A stretch of DNA of 64,000 nt, from the NCBI GenBank assembly GCA_958510875.1, contig OY294070.1:1302001-1366000 (forward strand), written 5' to 3'. This DNA comes from Endomychus coccineus (Eukaryota > Arthropoda > Insecta > Coleoptera > Endomychidae). Position 1 is the stretch's first letter. Every line of letters starts with the position of its first letter. The translations under genes and the position numbers were made by a program. The notes beneath the pieces were generated by a model. It did not search any database and was not told where the DNA came from. It worked only from the letters and a program-made list of their open reading frames with translations. Shown in pieces: positions 48,401-56,689 of the stretch.

Positions 48401-51343
48401 TGTTTCAATTGCACATTATGGGACTTTAACAGCATGGGTGTTCTGTCCTAGTTGAATAAGACAAATATTTTCACTTTGATGGCATGGGTGATTGAGCTAA
48501 TCTTCTAAAAAAATGCGTTAACAAAGTTATAGATGTGAAGTATATCTGCAATTATTTGAAACTAGTTGCAAAATTGAAACTTGTACCTTGTGATACTCTC
48601 GTTTCATTTGATATTGTTTCACTATTTACAAATATCTCAATCCCTGAGTCAATAAATATTCTGAAGGAATGGCTTTCAAATATTAATATCCCCGATAGAA
48701 ACTGCACAGACTACGTGATCCTTACGCCTTTATGTATGAAGCTATGTGGGGCGAACTAGAAGGAATATTTCAACTCAGTATAAAGAACATTTTGCCCATT
48801 TTGAATATAGTTCACACCATTTCTCAAGAAACCATATCTAGTTGATTTAAAACCTGCCTGCGTTATTATCCCCAATTACAACCTTTATATTGTCGTTTGA
48901 ACATTTTCAAAGTGTCAGAAATTTCATAGACTACGCAATTATACAGAGTGTTTCAGTTTTTTCTTTCATAACTTCGGCAAACGATAGAACTTTTAAAAAT
49001 AACAGGGGTCTTTTATATAAAACTTTTCTCTAAATCACTTCGTTTCCGAAATACGGGTGTTGAAGCTTTGAAAAATTATTACATTTTCTCCATTATCTTC
49101 TGAACAAATGAAGATTTTCCGTTCAAACTTAGTAAACTTCAGTTTTACTGGATGAGACATTTTTTTTGGAGACAAATACAGTAGCGTAGTTGTGGGGTTT
49201 TGTACCCATTTAAACCCCTTAATCTTCTACGCCAATAGCCGGAAATTATTATTATATACAAATTTAAAAACTTTGATTTGTTTTCTATAAAAAACTATTC
49301 TTCACAAATTTCACTTAGAGGCTTTCTGTTGAGCTATTTTGATTTTTCTAATCAGGGTTATCTGGAATTTCTTTTGTGTGTCTGGTAAAACGTATGGGCC
49401 AAAATATTGTTTTTGTAAATACCAAGCCAGACATTGACACTGAATTTTTCTTGGAAATTCCTGGATCTTGTACCACGAGTGTTTTCATTTTTGCATAAAC
49501 GTAAATTGAAAATTAATAAATCCACGTCCGTTTAAAATGTGCACAATATTTGCTGGAGGAAGTTTTTGTTGTTTAGTCTTATGGGCAAATGAAAACCCAT
49601 CATGGTCGAGAAGAATTCAATGTGAATGTCTGGCTTGGCATTTACAAAAACAATATTTTTGGCCCATACGTTTTTTTTTTTGGTTGGGATTATTTGAAAG
49701 ATAAAATTATGCCACGCCAGTATATAATAGAGAAGATCTACTTAATCATATTCGAAGAGCTTGCGTTGAAGTAAATGGATCATTTTGTGCATTTATTATT
49801 AATTATTTTTCATTGTTACCAATAAATAGGTATCTAAATAACCTTTCAAAAGAAATTCCATAACATAACCCTGATTAGAGAAATCAAAATAGCTCGAACA
49901 GGAAGCCTCTAAGTGAAATTTATCAAGAATACTTTTTTATAGAAAATAAATCAAAATTCTTAAATTTGTATACAATAATAATTTTCGACCATTGGCGTAG
50001 AAGTTTAAGGGGTTTAAATGGGTACAAAACCCCATAACTACGCTACTGTATTTGTCTCAAGAACATTTTGTCACCTAAAAAATTTCTCATCCAGTAAAAC
50101 TAAAGTTTACCAAGTTTGAACTGGAAATCTTCATTTGTTCAGAAGATAATGGAGAAAGTGTAAACATTTTTCAAAACTTCAACACCCTGTATCTCGGAAA
50201 CGAAAAGATTTAGAGAAAAATTTTATATGAAAGACTCCTGTTATTTTTAGAAGTTCTATCGTTTGCCAAAGTTATGAACGAAATGACTGAAACACCCTGT
50301 ATACTGGCATGGCAAAACAGAGTTACAGAGATTTCTAGCCGATATTATTAAAGAGTTATTACCTACATTATTTTATTGTCGAAATAAAATTTGTACATCC
50401 TATCAGGAAGATCAAACAAATTTTAGGACATTTCAAGCCTTTAAAACTTGTTGGAAAACATTCTATTCAAGATAACGTTATATTTCACTTTTTCTAAATC
50501 TCTTAAGACTGTTTATACCAATGATAAACATTAACTTCAACAAAATCATAATTAACTTAAAAAAGATCGTCAAAATCCTTGAAACATTACTGAAATTGCT
50601 AATTATATATTTGAGCAAGTTTTCTAAAATTGTCAACTGTCTACATTGAAAATTATCTTATATTCTGGCCTAATAAATCCTATCAATATATAAACTATTT
50701 ACATACCAACATTCACTTATGTCCCACAGCCATGGTTTGTCCCACAGTATGCTGATCCCATAAATAAAACTAATAGTGTAGTACATACACCGAAAAGAAT
50801 TTTCACAAAACTTAACCAAGGTAGAAGGTTTGTTTTGTCCCTTCCTCAATCGCAACCACCTTTCGACTTGTCTTTCACTCATATCGAGCTGTTTAGCCAA
50901 TCCCTGTATCTGTAAAAAAAGTCGCGAAAATAAGAGAATAGCAACTTGCTACCGTAAAATTCAGAATATTAATTTGAAATTACCTGTTTGTGTTTCCATC
51001 GTTTCGCAGTGTGATAAGCCTTTTCTAAGAGAGGAACTGTGGGTGCTTTCTTAGGTCTAGAATTCCTTATTCCTAGTGAAATACCTACTGGCGTGAACCA
51101 ATACCTGCAAGTCCAACACTAATAATACAGCCTCAGTCAACATAACCTCAATAATTACTTTTCTAATAAATAACGTAACAATAACAAAAAAAGCGCCATC
51201 GGCCATGGATAGAATAAGTGTCTGTAATCTGTGTGTCGTATTTCACTGTTTGAATCTGGTGCGATATCGGCCCATGTTATGTTCGGGGGCAGCCAAATTG
51301 ATTCGCTCCATATAGTGTTAACTACAAAATTATAATAATCCAT
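33500..51343 (-). CDS. CerS: ceramide synthase (schlank/LASS family)
   Basis: It acylates sphingoid bases with fatty acyl-CoA in the ER membrane. Six exons: 51159-51343, 50984-51104, 50707-50909, 35977-36217, 35424-35542 and 33500-33704; phases agree and the product is 357 residues. Order of parts: a luminal N-terminus with a first membrane span (WPMALFLLLLRYLL), a Hox-like domain in exons 2-3 (KWKH-like to ERQVERWLRLRK), then the TLC/Lag1 domain with NDIWWYYMISMAFYW, FFDVKRKDFWQMFIHH (His215-His216) and LVVHDLADIFLE (Asp243, Asp246). The tail DIRSSSDDYSEDSKSQ resembles the phosphorylated acidic tails of the family. For exon 3 I chose the donor GTATGT at 50706 because it keeps CW-VGFPHQ in frame. 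Intron 3 is 14.5 kb and filled with transposons. Confidence 0.96.
33938..35180. repeat. foldback repeat related to the satellite family
   Basis: The left part (GGGTCGCTGAACATGAATCC to TTATCGTGTGATAAGTCGC, about 33945-34195) recurs inverted at about 34555-34845, then again in that same inverted orientation at 34910-35170. Shared phrases are GGATTTCCACAGTTTTCC and ACGCGACTGCCAACATCTTT. The GGGTCGCTGAACA core is the same as in the 150-bp units at 21.5, 39.4 and 43-45 kb. It lies in the last intron of ceramide synthase. Confidence 0.8.
35640..35905 (-). pseudogene. mariner 3' fragment in ceramide synthase intron 4
   Basis: The sequence from AAGGTGAAAAGTTCCTG to GGAGAATATGGTGGATGAC matches the 11735-11900 mariner relic and carries only the last part of the transposase. 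The host intron is just 434 bp, so the fragment makes up most of it without touching the exons. Confidence 0.75.
36993..37470 (+). pseudogene. Penelope-like endonuclease end and 3' tail
   Basis: The frame contains RYKGHFAHTKKNNSEKCALV and EHYWVQRSHHFSRKF, the pattern of the C-terminal half of a Penelope GIY-YIG domain (KEHF, AL..H, .HHF). At 37375-37470 follows CTGATGATGGCTACTTGATGG, CTGAAAAGTTC and the shared tail, the presumed element terminus. Confidence 0.5.
37866..38640 (+). pseudogene. Penelope-like reverse transcriptase relic
   Basis: In the plus strand, across frame changes, occur IKKDPTNQFQLK, SPKFYGLIKL, NEFLTQNNGFAMG and, near 38490, WF-stop-YVDD followed by RQLNIFIAFINNIHQSRRF. 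The YVDD catalytic box and the neighbouring GLAMG-type block identify a Penelope-like RT. Several stops and a missing central part make it dead. Confidence 0.8.
40281..42633. mobile_element. mariner-like element with about 460 bp inverted repeats
   Basis: It starts CAGGTGTCCCATTTT and ends AAAATGGGACACCCTG, flanked by TA at 40279-40280 and 42634-42635. The arms (about 40281-40750 and 42177-42633) are near-identical inverted copies. The termini resemble those of the element at 17031-19340. It interrupts a coding sequence exactly, which fixes the ends with confidence. Confidence 0.92.
40872..41990 (+). pseudogene. intron-containing mariner-like transposase, broken
   Basis: Exon 1 (40872-40969, MAVYKNYEKYDMMV) has a clean donor GTGAGT and joins in phase to 41029 after TTGTTAG. 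The joined frame gives FQRYPERRQPFFGIFARLKA, the insect DUF4817-type DNA-binding start. It continues with an HTH segment (CRKIEKEIGVPKTNAQRILK), the first Asp in VIWSDECF, the second in QQDGATSHNS and the third in WPPRSPDLSILDFFLWG, and ends FEHHI. A TAG near 41153 and a frameshift near 41745 break it. About 40 residues separate the last two catalytic Asp. Confidence 0.85.
43050..44860. repeat. 150-bp satellite array with 300-bp higher-order period
   Basis: About twelve 150-bp units, each with GATTCGTGTTCAGCGACCCA, AAAAACCTCCTTGGTGCATT, AACACGTAAATTG and AAATTGGCCAA. From about 43450 two unit types alternate, so that blocks starting near 43607, 43907, 44207 and 44507 are nearly identical at an exact 300-bp spacing. 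The minus-strand open frames of 76-135 codons seen through the array are a by-product of unit length divisible by three. Confidence 0.92.
45556..45966 (-). CDS. uncharacterised 136-residue ORF within ceramide synthase intron
   Basis: An intron-free frame from ATG at 45966 to a stop at 45556. Composition and codon use (many CG- and GC-ending codons) differ from the AT-rich intron and resemble the exons of real genes here. The protein is basic at both ends (MIKRSKSFFVPRKKYEKLEE; LTLRKRNQRRIVKRNMWYLA) and acidic in the middle (LLRAIVEDENVDDWKEV). There is no signal peptide, membrane span or motif I recognise. It could be a nested gene, a retrocopy or a decayed exon. It has the same orientation as ceramide synthase. 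Confidence 0.5.
   Translation of the reverse strand: MIKRSKSFFVPRKKYEKLEEHECSETGHLKRDPDQVEALLRAIVEDENVDDWKEVAKLRPVKMKNHNDWLYNQHEIREVMDDCGLYVNGTAQVNSVRDRIPSLTLRKRNQRRIVKRNMWYLAPATAKITRNASFKL
46330..46634 (-). pseudogene. non-LTR retrotransposon C-terminal scrap
   Basis: The minus-strand frame adjoining the Helentron end reads SHILLECPALTSLRHRNLEE and later GPRGAQWAQLSDLSAFG. ECPAL followed by R is typical of the C-terminal zinc-knuckle region of insect non-LTR elements. It is fused in frame to the Helentron end by chance. Confidence 0.45.
46635..47853 (-). mobile_element. Helentron copy C, internally deleted
   Basis: Both termini are present. On the minus strand the 5' end TAAGCTATTGCTTATTCGGC with CGACCGAATCAAGAAATTCC is at about 47853, and the 3' end GCTATGCAATAGC to GAGTGCCACACGT finishes at 46635. 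The 5' terminal segment jumps within about 60 bp to the last helicase residues, so the Rep domain and almost all of the helicase have been removed. Confidence 0.8.
46878..47805 (-). pseudogene. Helentron endonuclease, second copy
   Basis: It matches the copy at 14060-14932: SRVTNIEKLYITTKNDNST, MTFNCQSL, LFLTETCM, GVAIYQNN, VMVAIYIS and AGDFNINF, ending YFSYHKPIVSMITNS. Two frame changes (near 47560 and 47150) break it. Here the YHKPI end is kept, which in copy A has been altered to YSVTINL. Confidence 0.85.
48520..48840 (+). pseudogene. Penelope-like RT fragment joined to endonuclease end
   Basis: LVPCDTLVSFDIVSLFTNIS followed by INILKEWLSNINI is the first catalytic Asp block (SFDVVSLFTNIP) of Penelope-like RTs. 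The frame then breaks and continues as QYKEHFAHFEYSSHHFSRN, which belongs to the GIY-YIG end, so a large internal deletion has joined the two. Confidence 0.75.
48944..50299. mobile_element. nearly full-length foldback mariner relative
   Basis: The ends CAGAGTGTTTCAGTTTTTTC and ACTGAAACACCCTG are flanked by TA at 48942-48943 and 50300-50301. The right half is an inverted copy of the left almost to the centre: arms about 48944-49510 and 49575-50299. The arms include the coding remnant FNVNVWLGIYKNNIFGPYVF (right) and its inverted counterpart (left, near 49380-49500), the strand preceding the second catalytic Asp in mariner-type transposases. No active gene remains. Confidence 0.85.
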
Positions 51344-51540
51344 ATTTTAAGCGATGACGGAACTTTCACTTAATTATACTTAGGTACACGGTACGACCAT
51401 AATTCCGATATACTTTTGTCCGGCGTAATACTTCCGTATAATAAAAAAATAATATAGTTTAGACAACACCCCTACAGTCGGCATCAAGTTGAACATGGAA
51501 CAATTCAAAATTCTCCTCACAATAGTGTCAAACAACATAG

Positions 51541-52886
51541 AATAGACAACATTTGACTCATTCGCACATCTATATAGAATCTATTGGGTCCACTCAATAA
51601 TGATCTCAGCTGCCTGAAACATAGAAACAATTTCTATGCTTGGGTATAGATGTCGATGGTTTTAATCATTTAGATTTCCTCTATGGTCTTCATATGATTG
51701 ATGAAATTCTATGAATTTTAATTTCACGACGTATTCTATGACGTAGTTCAGGAAGATTGTTACAAAATAGCGGCAAATTTAAATTATCCTACCTTTTCAG
51801 GAACAAGGTAACGTAATTGACGTTTCTCAATCTTGATCGATTATAATCAGTGCGCGTCTGCTTAAAATGAGATAAGGTCATAAATGTATTTCGAAAGATG
51901 ACACGGCAGTATCCGAACGATATCAATAACCAGATAAATAATGCCATTTGGGTTTCGCTCATTGAGTTTCAGATATGCTAAAAGTGAAAGTAGCTTGACG
52001 ACAAAACATACGAAGATCGGACAAGCCGGTATTCGAGCATCTCCTATAAACAATAATGTAGAAACTCCAGAAACACCAAAGATATGTACGTACAAAGGCA
52101 AGGCAGCTCTTTCGAGACAAAAATCAAGTTCTTACAAAAATTTGTCGAATCCCAATGATCTGGAGAAGCTTCTACTAACTAAATCCGCGCCCTTTCAGTC
52201 CGTTCCCACTTCAATAGCACAACATTTAACTCATTCGCACATCTATAGAGAATCAATTCGGTCCACTCAATAATGATCTCAGCCGCCTGAAACATAGAAA
52301 CTATTTCTGTGCTTAGGTATAGAAGAGTGAGTTTTAATCATTCAGTATTTCCTCTATGGTCTTTATATGATTGATGAAATTCTATGAATTTTTATTACGC
52401 GACGTATTCTATGACGTAGTTCAGGAAGATTGTTAGAAAATAGCGGCAAATTTAAATTATCCTACCTTTTCAGGAACAAGGTAACGTAATTGACGTTTCT
52501 CAATCTTGATCGATTATAATCAGTGCGTGTCTGCTTAAAATGAGATAAGGTCATAAATGTATTTCGAAAGATGACACGGCAGTATCCGAACGATATCAAT
52601 AACGAGATAAATAATGCCATTTGGGTTTCGCTCATTGAGTTTCAGATATGCGAAAAGTGAAAGTAGCTTGACGACGAAACATACGAAGATCGGACAAGCC
52701 GGTATTCGAGCATCTCCTATAAACAATAATGTAGAAACTCCAGAAACACCAAAGAAATGTACGTACAAAGGCAAGGCAGCTCTTTCGAGACAAAAATCAA
52801 GTTCTTACAAAAATTTGTCGAATCCCAATGATCTGGAGAAGCTTCTATTAACCAAGTCCGCGTCCTTTCAGTCCGTTCCCACTTCA
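51541..52886. repeat. 673-bp tandem duplication covering an exon start
   Basis: Units 51541-52213 and 52214-52886 are near-identical and directly adjacent. Each contains upstream sequence (with CCTACCTTTTCAGGAAC and GACACGGCAGTATCCGAACG) and the start of the MPFGFRSLSF exon. The second junction falls inside codons for FQSVPTS, so only the downstream copy retains the rest of the exon. Confidence 0.92.
51941..52213 (+). pseudogene. truncated duplicate of the MPFGFRSLSF exon
   Basis: The ATG at 51941 opens the same frame as 52614 for about 91 codons, with only two or three residue differences (for instance Ile for Lys before CTYKG). It then runs into the duplicated upstream DNA without a splice donor. 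Unless an unseen donor is used, it cannot contribute the full exon. Confidence 0.7.
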
Positions 52887-53009
52887 AATATGGTTTCCAA
52901 GCCAAACTTTGCCTTGAATGAGAGTTTGAACCGGAATGGATTATTCAACAAACAGAAACAGCTCAATAATAAGCGCTCATTATCAGTAGATCAGCTTAAT
53001 ATACCTGAG
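52614..53009 (+). CDS. candidate alternative first coding exon
   Basis: ATG at 52614, 132 codons, ends LNIPE followed by the strong donor GTGAGT at 53010 in phase 0. The peptide is Ser/Lys/Asn-rich with no fold I recognise: FRYAKSESSLTTKHTKIG, ALSRQKSSSYKNLSNPNDLE, SLSVDQLN. No acceptor is required upstream, so it looks like a first exon, transcribed away from ceramide synthase whose ATG is 1.3 kb to the left. The rest of the gene is not in the window. Phase 0 is shared with the exons ending at 58752 and 63401. Confidence 0.6.
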
Positions 53010-53953
53010 GTGAGTACGCTATTTTCCATTCAACATTTACAACCAGAAACAGAATGAAGGATATTGGTTAATAATTGATTGGTTGGACGTTTTTGCTGAC
53101 AAATATCAAAGCACCTATACATTTAGAAAGTTTTTAGGGTTATGCTTATAAGCACAGATTATTTCCGATAAAATACAAATCGTCATTTCATATAAATGTC
53201 TTGTATTTATATTGAAATAATGAAGCTCAAAATAGGACATTTTCAGTTGAAAATATCAAATATAAAGAGAGTTTAGCTTATTGTGTACTACATGATACTT
53301 ACTAAATGCTTAAATAAAGGGACAAGATAATGATTCAAACTGTTCGGCTAATTCTATGCCTTCTAATAAGGGTAAATCTGGTAGTTATGCTAACTCAAAT
53401 GAACCTATAGTTTTGCTCTAATTGAAATCCTTTTCCCATTTTGTAATGATAACAATAATACTAATAGGTAAAACGTCCTGTATAAGTTCGAAAGTAACCT
53501 TTTTTCATGCTTCGTCTTGTTGAAAATCTGTCTGTTCTGTATACTACATAAGTAAATGTATTGTATAAGTAAAGTATTTTTAAATTTAGCCCCCTCTTAT
53601 CATAAAAGGTGCAATGTCTGTTAAAAATGATCATCGACAGGCTCAAATACCGTTTGTATCCTTTAAATGATATGTAAGAAACTGTAATATGCTTCACCGT
53701 TTGGTTTTCACAAAATAATCTTATTAAAAAACACAATTAAACTCAGGAGTTACTCGTTTAATCGATTTAGAAGTATGAATGGAAGTTTTATGCTGCTTGC
53801 TTCACATTGTATCCAACCATTCAGCCCCAGCCTCGGAGAGTATCTCTCTAGGAAGCTGGATATCCAACGTTCTTTTTTTTTAATTTTAAATAATTACATG
53901 CAGCTACTTTTTTCTTCGGACATTTGATAAACACTACTATTGTTTATATATAA

Positions 53954-54515
53954 ATTCTCGGGAAATAGGTCACATTAACACTTATGCTTTATAATTTCTT
54001 GTCTTTATGTACGTTTCGGTCTCACGATCATCATCAGAAGACTTATTATGACTAAAACTGGATTACTTAAAACTAATTGTATTAAACAAAGCGTCCTTAT
54101 CGTACCAATTTCAATTAAAATGCCTACGTCGCCGAAACGAACGGCAACACGAATAATCGAAACTGTAACACCTCAATGTTATAATTATAAAATATCAAGA
54201 ATCCGCTGTTAAGCAGAACTTTTAATAAATGCGTGTTCATGTCAAAGACTGTGAACTACAAGAACGAGACCATTAGTGTAAATATTCACTTTCAAACCAG
54301 ATGTTAGATTTATGAGCTAATAGAAAAAGGTTTGTCAGTTACTAGAGATATATTTGACATTCTACCTAAAATATACTTTTAACATTATAAAGAGGCACGT
54401 ATTAATTTGCAAGAGTTTTTATTTAATTAAGTTAGTATAAATATGAATTAGAGTTTGAATATCTGTCCTATGATTTACAGATTTGGAGTCACGTCAGTAC
54501 TGAGAACCTGAGTAA
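53954..54515 (-). repeat. dispersed repeat with hammerhead motif, copy 2
   Basis: Same layout as 22674-23260, from AAATTCTCGGGAAATAGGTC to TGATTTACAGATTTGGAGTC. Roughly 80 percent similar by eye, with scattered substitutions and small gaps. Confidence 0.75.
54001..54042 (-). ncRNA. hammerhead ribozyme fold
   Basis: On the minus strand: stem I GTCTT pairs perfectly with AAGAC; the core CTGATGA is intact; stem II GATC-GTGA-GACC has one mismatch against copy 1 (GGTC); the core GAAA is intact; stem III is C-G then a C/A mismatch closed by TA; the cleavage triplet is ATA. The order matches a type I hammerhead with a minimal stem III, as described for Penelope-like terminal repeats and retrozymes. 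The two copies together suggest an intact ancestor. Confidence 0.7.
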
Positions 54516-54787
54516 ACTCAGGCTATTTGATAGCCGAATTCTGCACAATGACGATAAAAAAATATGAATTAAAGTGGGATTGAACCTGTCATTTTTAAAA
54601 ATGTTTTTCATTTTTTTCTGGGAACTAGTTATTTATAAAAGAAACCGTCTGTATAACTTTTCACACTTTTATCATTAAGAAATAGAAATTTTGCAGAAAA
54701 ATCGTGCACTATTTCAGTTTAAAAATCTGTTTAAACATTTAAAAATGGTTTTAATATATAGATTCGATATTTTTCACAATAACACTA

Positions 54788-54788
<1 letters not shown>

Positions 54789-54830
<42 letters not shown>

Positions 54831-54831
54831 A
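54789..54831. repeat. AT dinucleotide and poly-T tract
   Basis: A short (AT)n run directly followed by about 28 T. A second (AT)n tract is at 55091-55112, just before the non-LTR element. The roughly 250 bp between them is less AT-rich and unassigned. Confidence 0.85.
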
Positions 54832-55119
54832 CATTCAAACCTGGTCGGGGCTGCTGCGAGCTCCGACGACATCGCAGCAGTCGCGCCAGAAAAACCTAAA
54901 AGGCGGTTAACCGAAGCTACTCCTCCCCACCGGTCGGTAAGTAGCTTCAGGTTCCTAAATCGTGTGCCCTAAGTATTCTAATTGAACCCAGAATGACTGC
55001 CTTTTGCATCCGGTCTATCAAGATCTGCGCCGAGTTCCTACAGGCCGGAATGATCTTCAAGTTTGAACGCAGCGAAGACCGAATTCCGAATATATATATA
55101 TATATATATATATTGCTGG

Positions 55120-56393
55120 TTTTTTGGACCAAAATACGGTACTCACTGAGGACCAGTATGGTTTCTGTCGAAACAGAAACACAGCAATGGCGATAAGAGC
55201 GGTTGTGGCAGAGGTAGTCCGAGGTGTCGAGGCCGGAAAATGTGCCAGTACTTATCTTTGTGACCTATCCAAGGCTTTTTACTGTGTCTGTCACAGCACT
55301 TTACTATGCAAGCTTGAAACCTATGGGGTAAGGAGCATCTGTCTGCAACTCATTCTGTCATACCTACAAAATCGTTGTCAGGTTGTAGGTGTCAGCGGAA
55401 ATTTCTCTGAGCCTGCAACTTAAGAGTGGGGCGTGCCGCAGGGCTCCGTCCTTGGTCCCCTTCTCTTCATAGTTTACATAAACGATCTCCCTACGGCTCT
55501 CTTACCTCATAAATCGGCTTTATTTGCAGATGATAGCTCCGTTACATATCACTCAAATCAGGAGACCTTAAGTGAATGTAAGATGGAAATTGAAGATACG
55601 GCACAAAATTGGTTCACCAGAAATAATCTAAAATTAAATCTGGCTAAGACACAAAATATTATTTTTTCGGCAAATCCAATACATCAAACTGACGAGCCTG
55701 TACGACTTTTAGGATTCCATCTCGATCCTGGGTAAAATTGGAAGTTCCTCATCAAAAAAACTCTGCGCAATTATTCTTTCTTCGACGACTTAAAACAATT
55801 CTTTCACATGACTGCCTTTTAAATGCATATCACGCATTATTCCAGTCCTATATTACTTATGGGGTGGATCTATGGGGAAACTCTGTATATGCAAACAAAA
55901 TTCTAATTCTTCAAAAAAAAGCAATCAGGATAATAGCTAGCATTAATAGTAAGGATTCATGTAGATCTTTTTTTGTCAAATTTAAAATACTGACACTTGT
56001 TAACCTGTTTATTTTACATCATGTTCTGTACATTCATAAAAATATCAACTTATTCGTTTCAAATGATAACGTACATCATTATCCCACTCGTTTGGGACAA
56101 AATCTGCGACCCCTTGAACTTAACCTGACGGTCTCTCGGAAAAATTCCTGGCAGGTCCAACTCTTTAATAAAATCCCGCTCAGTCTCAGAAACCTGCAGC
56201 ACAGAAAATACAAGAGCAAACTTAAAATGTTTCTCACTGCTCATTGTTTTTACTCTATCAATGAATTTTTGAATTTTGAGGAATGGAGTGATTTATTTAT
56301 ATTTACCTTATATTTACATTGTATTGACTGACTATTATGCCAAATGTGAATGCAGCAATGTGGTCAATAAACTTTCTTTCTTTCTTTCTTTCT
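55120..56393 (+). pseudogene. 5'-truncated non-LTR retrotransposon
   Basis: The frame begins inside the reverse transcriptase: LTEDQYGFCRNRNTAMAI, STYLCDLSKAFYCVCH, then after one TAA at 55421 GVPQGSVLGPLLFIVYINDL, LFADDSSVTYH and LKLNLAKTQNIIF. After a stop and frame change at 55733 it continues with LFQSYITYGVDLWGNS and LILQKKAIRIIASI, the usual C-terminal part of Jockey/CR1-like elements. The 3' end is (CTTT)n at about 56372-56393. The endonuclease and 5' part are absent, as expected for truncated insertion. Only two breaks suggest moderate age. Confidence 0.88.
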
Positions 56394-56689
56394 ATAAATT
56401 CAACCTATCTTACGGATAGATATTCTTGTTATTTAATGGCAAACAGAAATGTTGTAAGTGTTTCCCTTTTTTTTTCGTTCTCACCAAAATTGACCCGTAG
56501 CCAGTAGCGATCACTCGACCGATTACCTTAGTATTCTTTTTTTTTAGATAAGTGGCATTGTCAAGTATTAGTTTAGTATTTGTGGTCTGTTGTAATCGAA
56601 ATACAGATAATTTAATCTACACCTTGTTAGTCGAGTTCGAGTATTGTACGTATTTGTACCATGCTTTGTTGTAGCTGTGTCAAGCAAAA

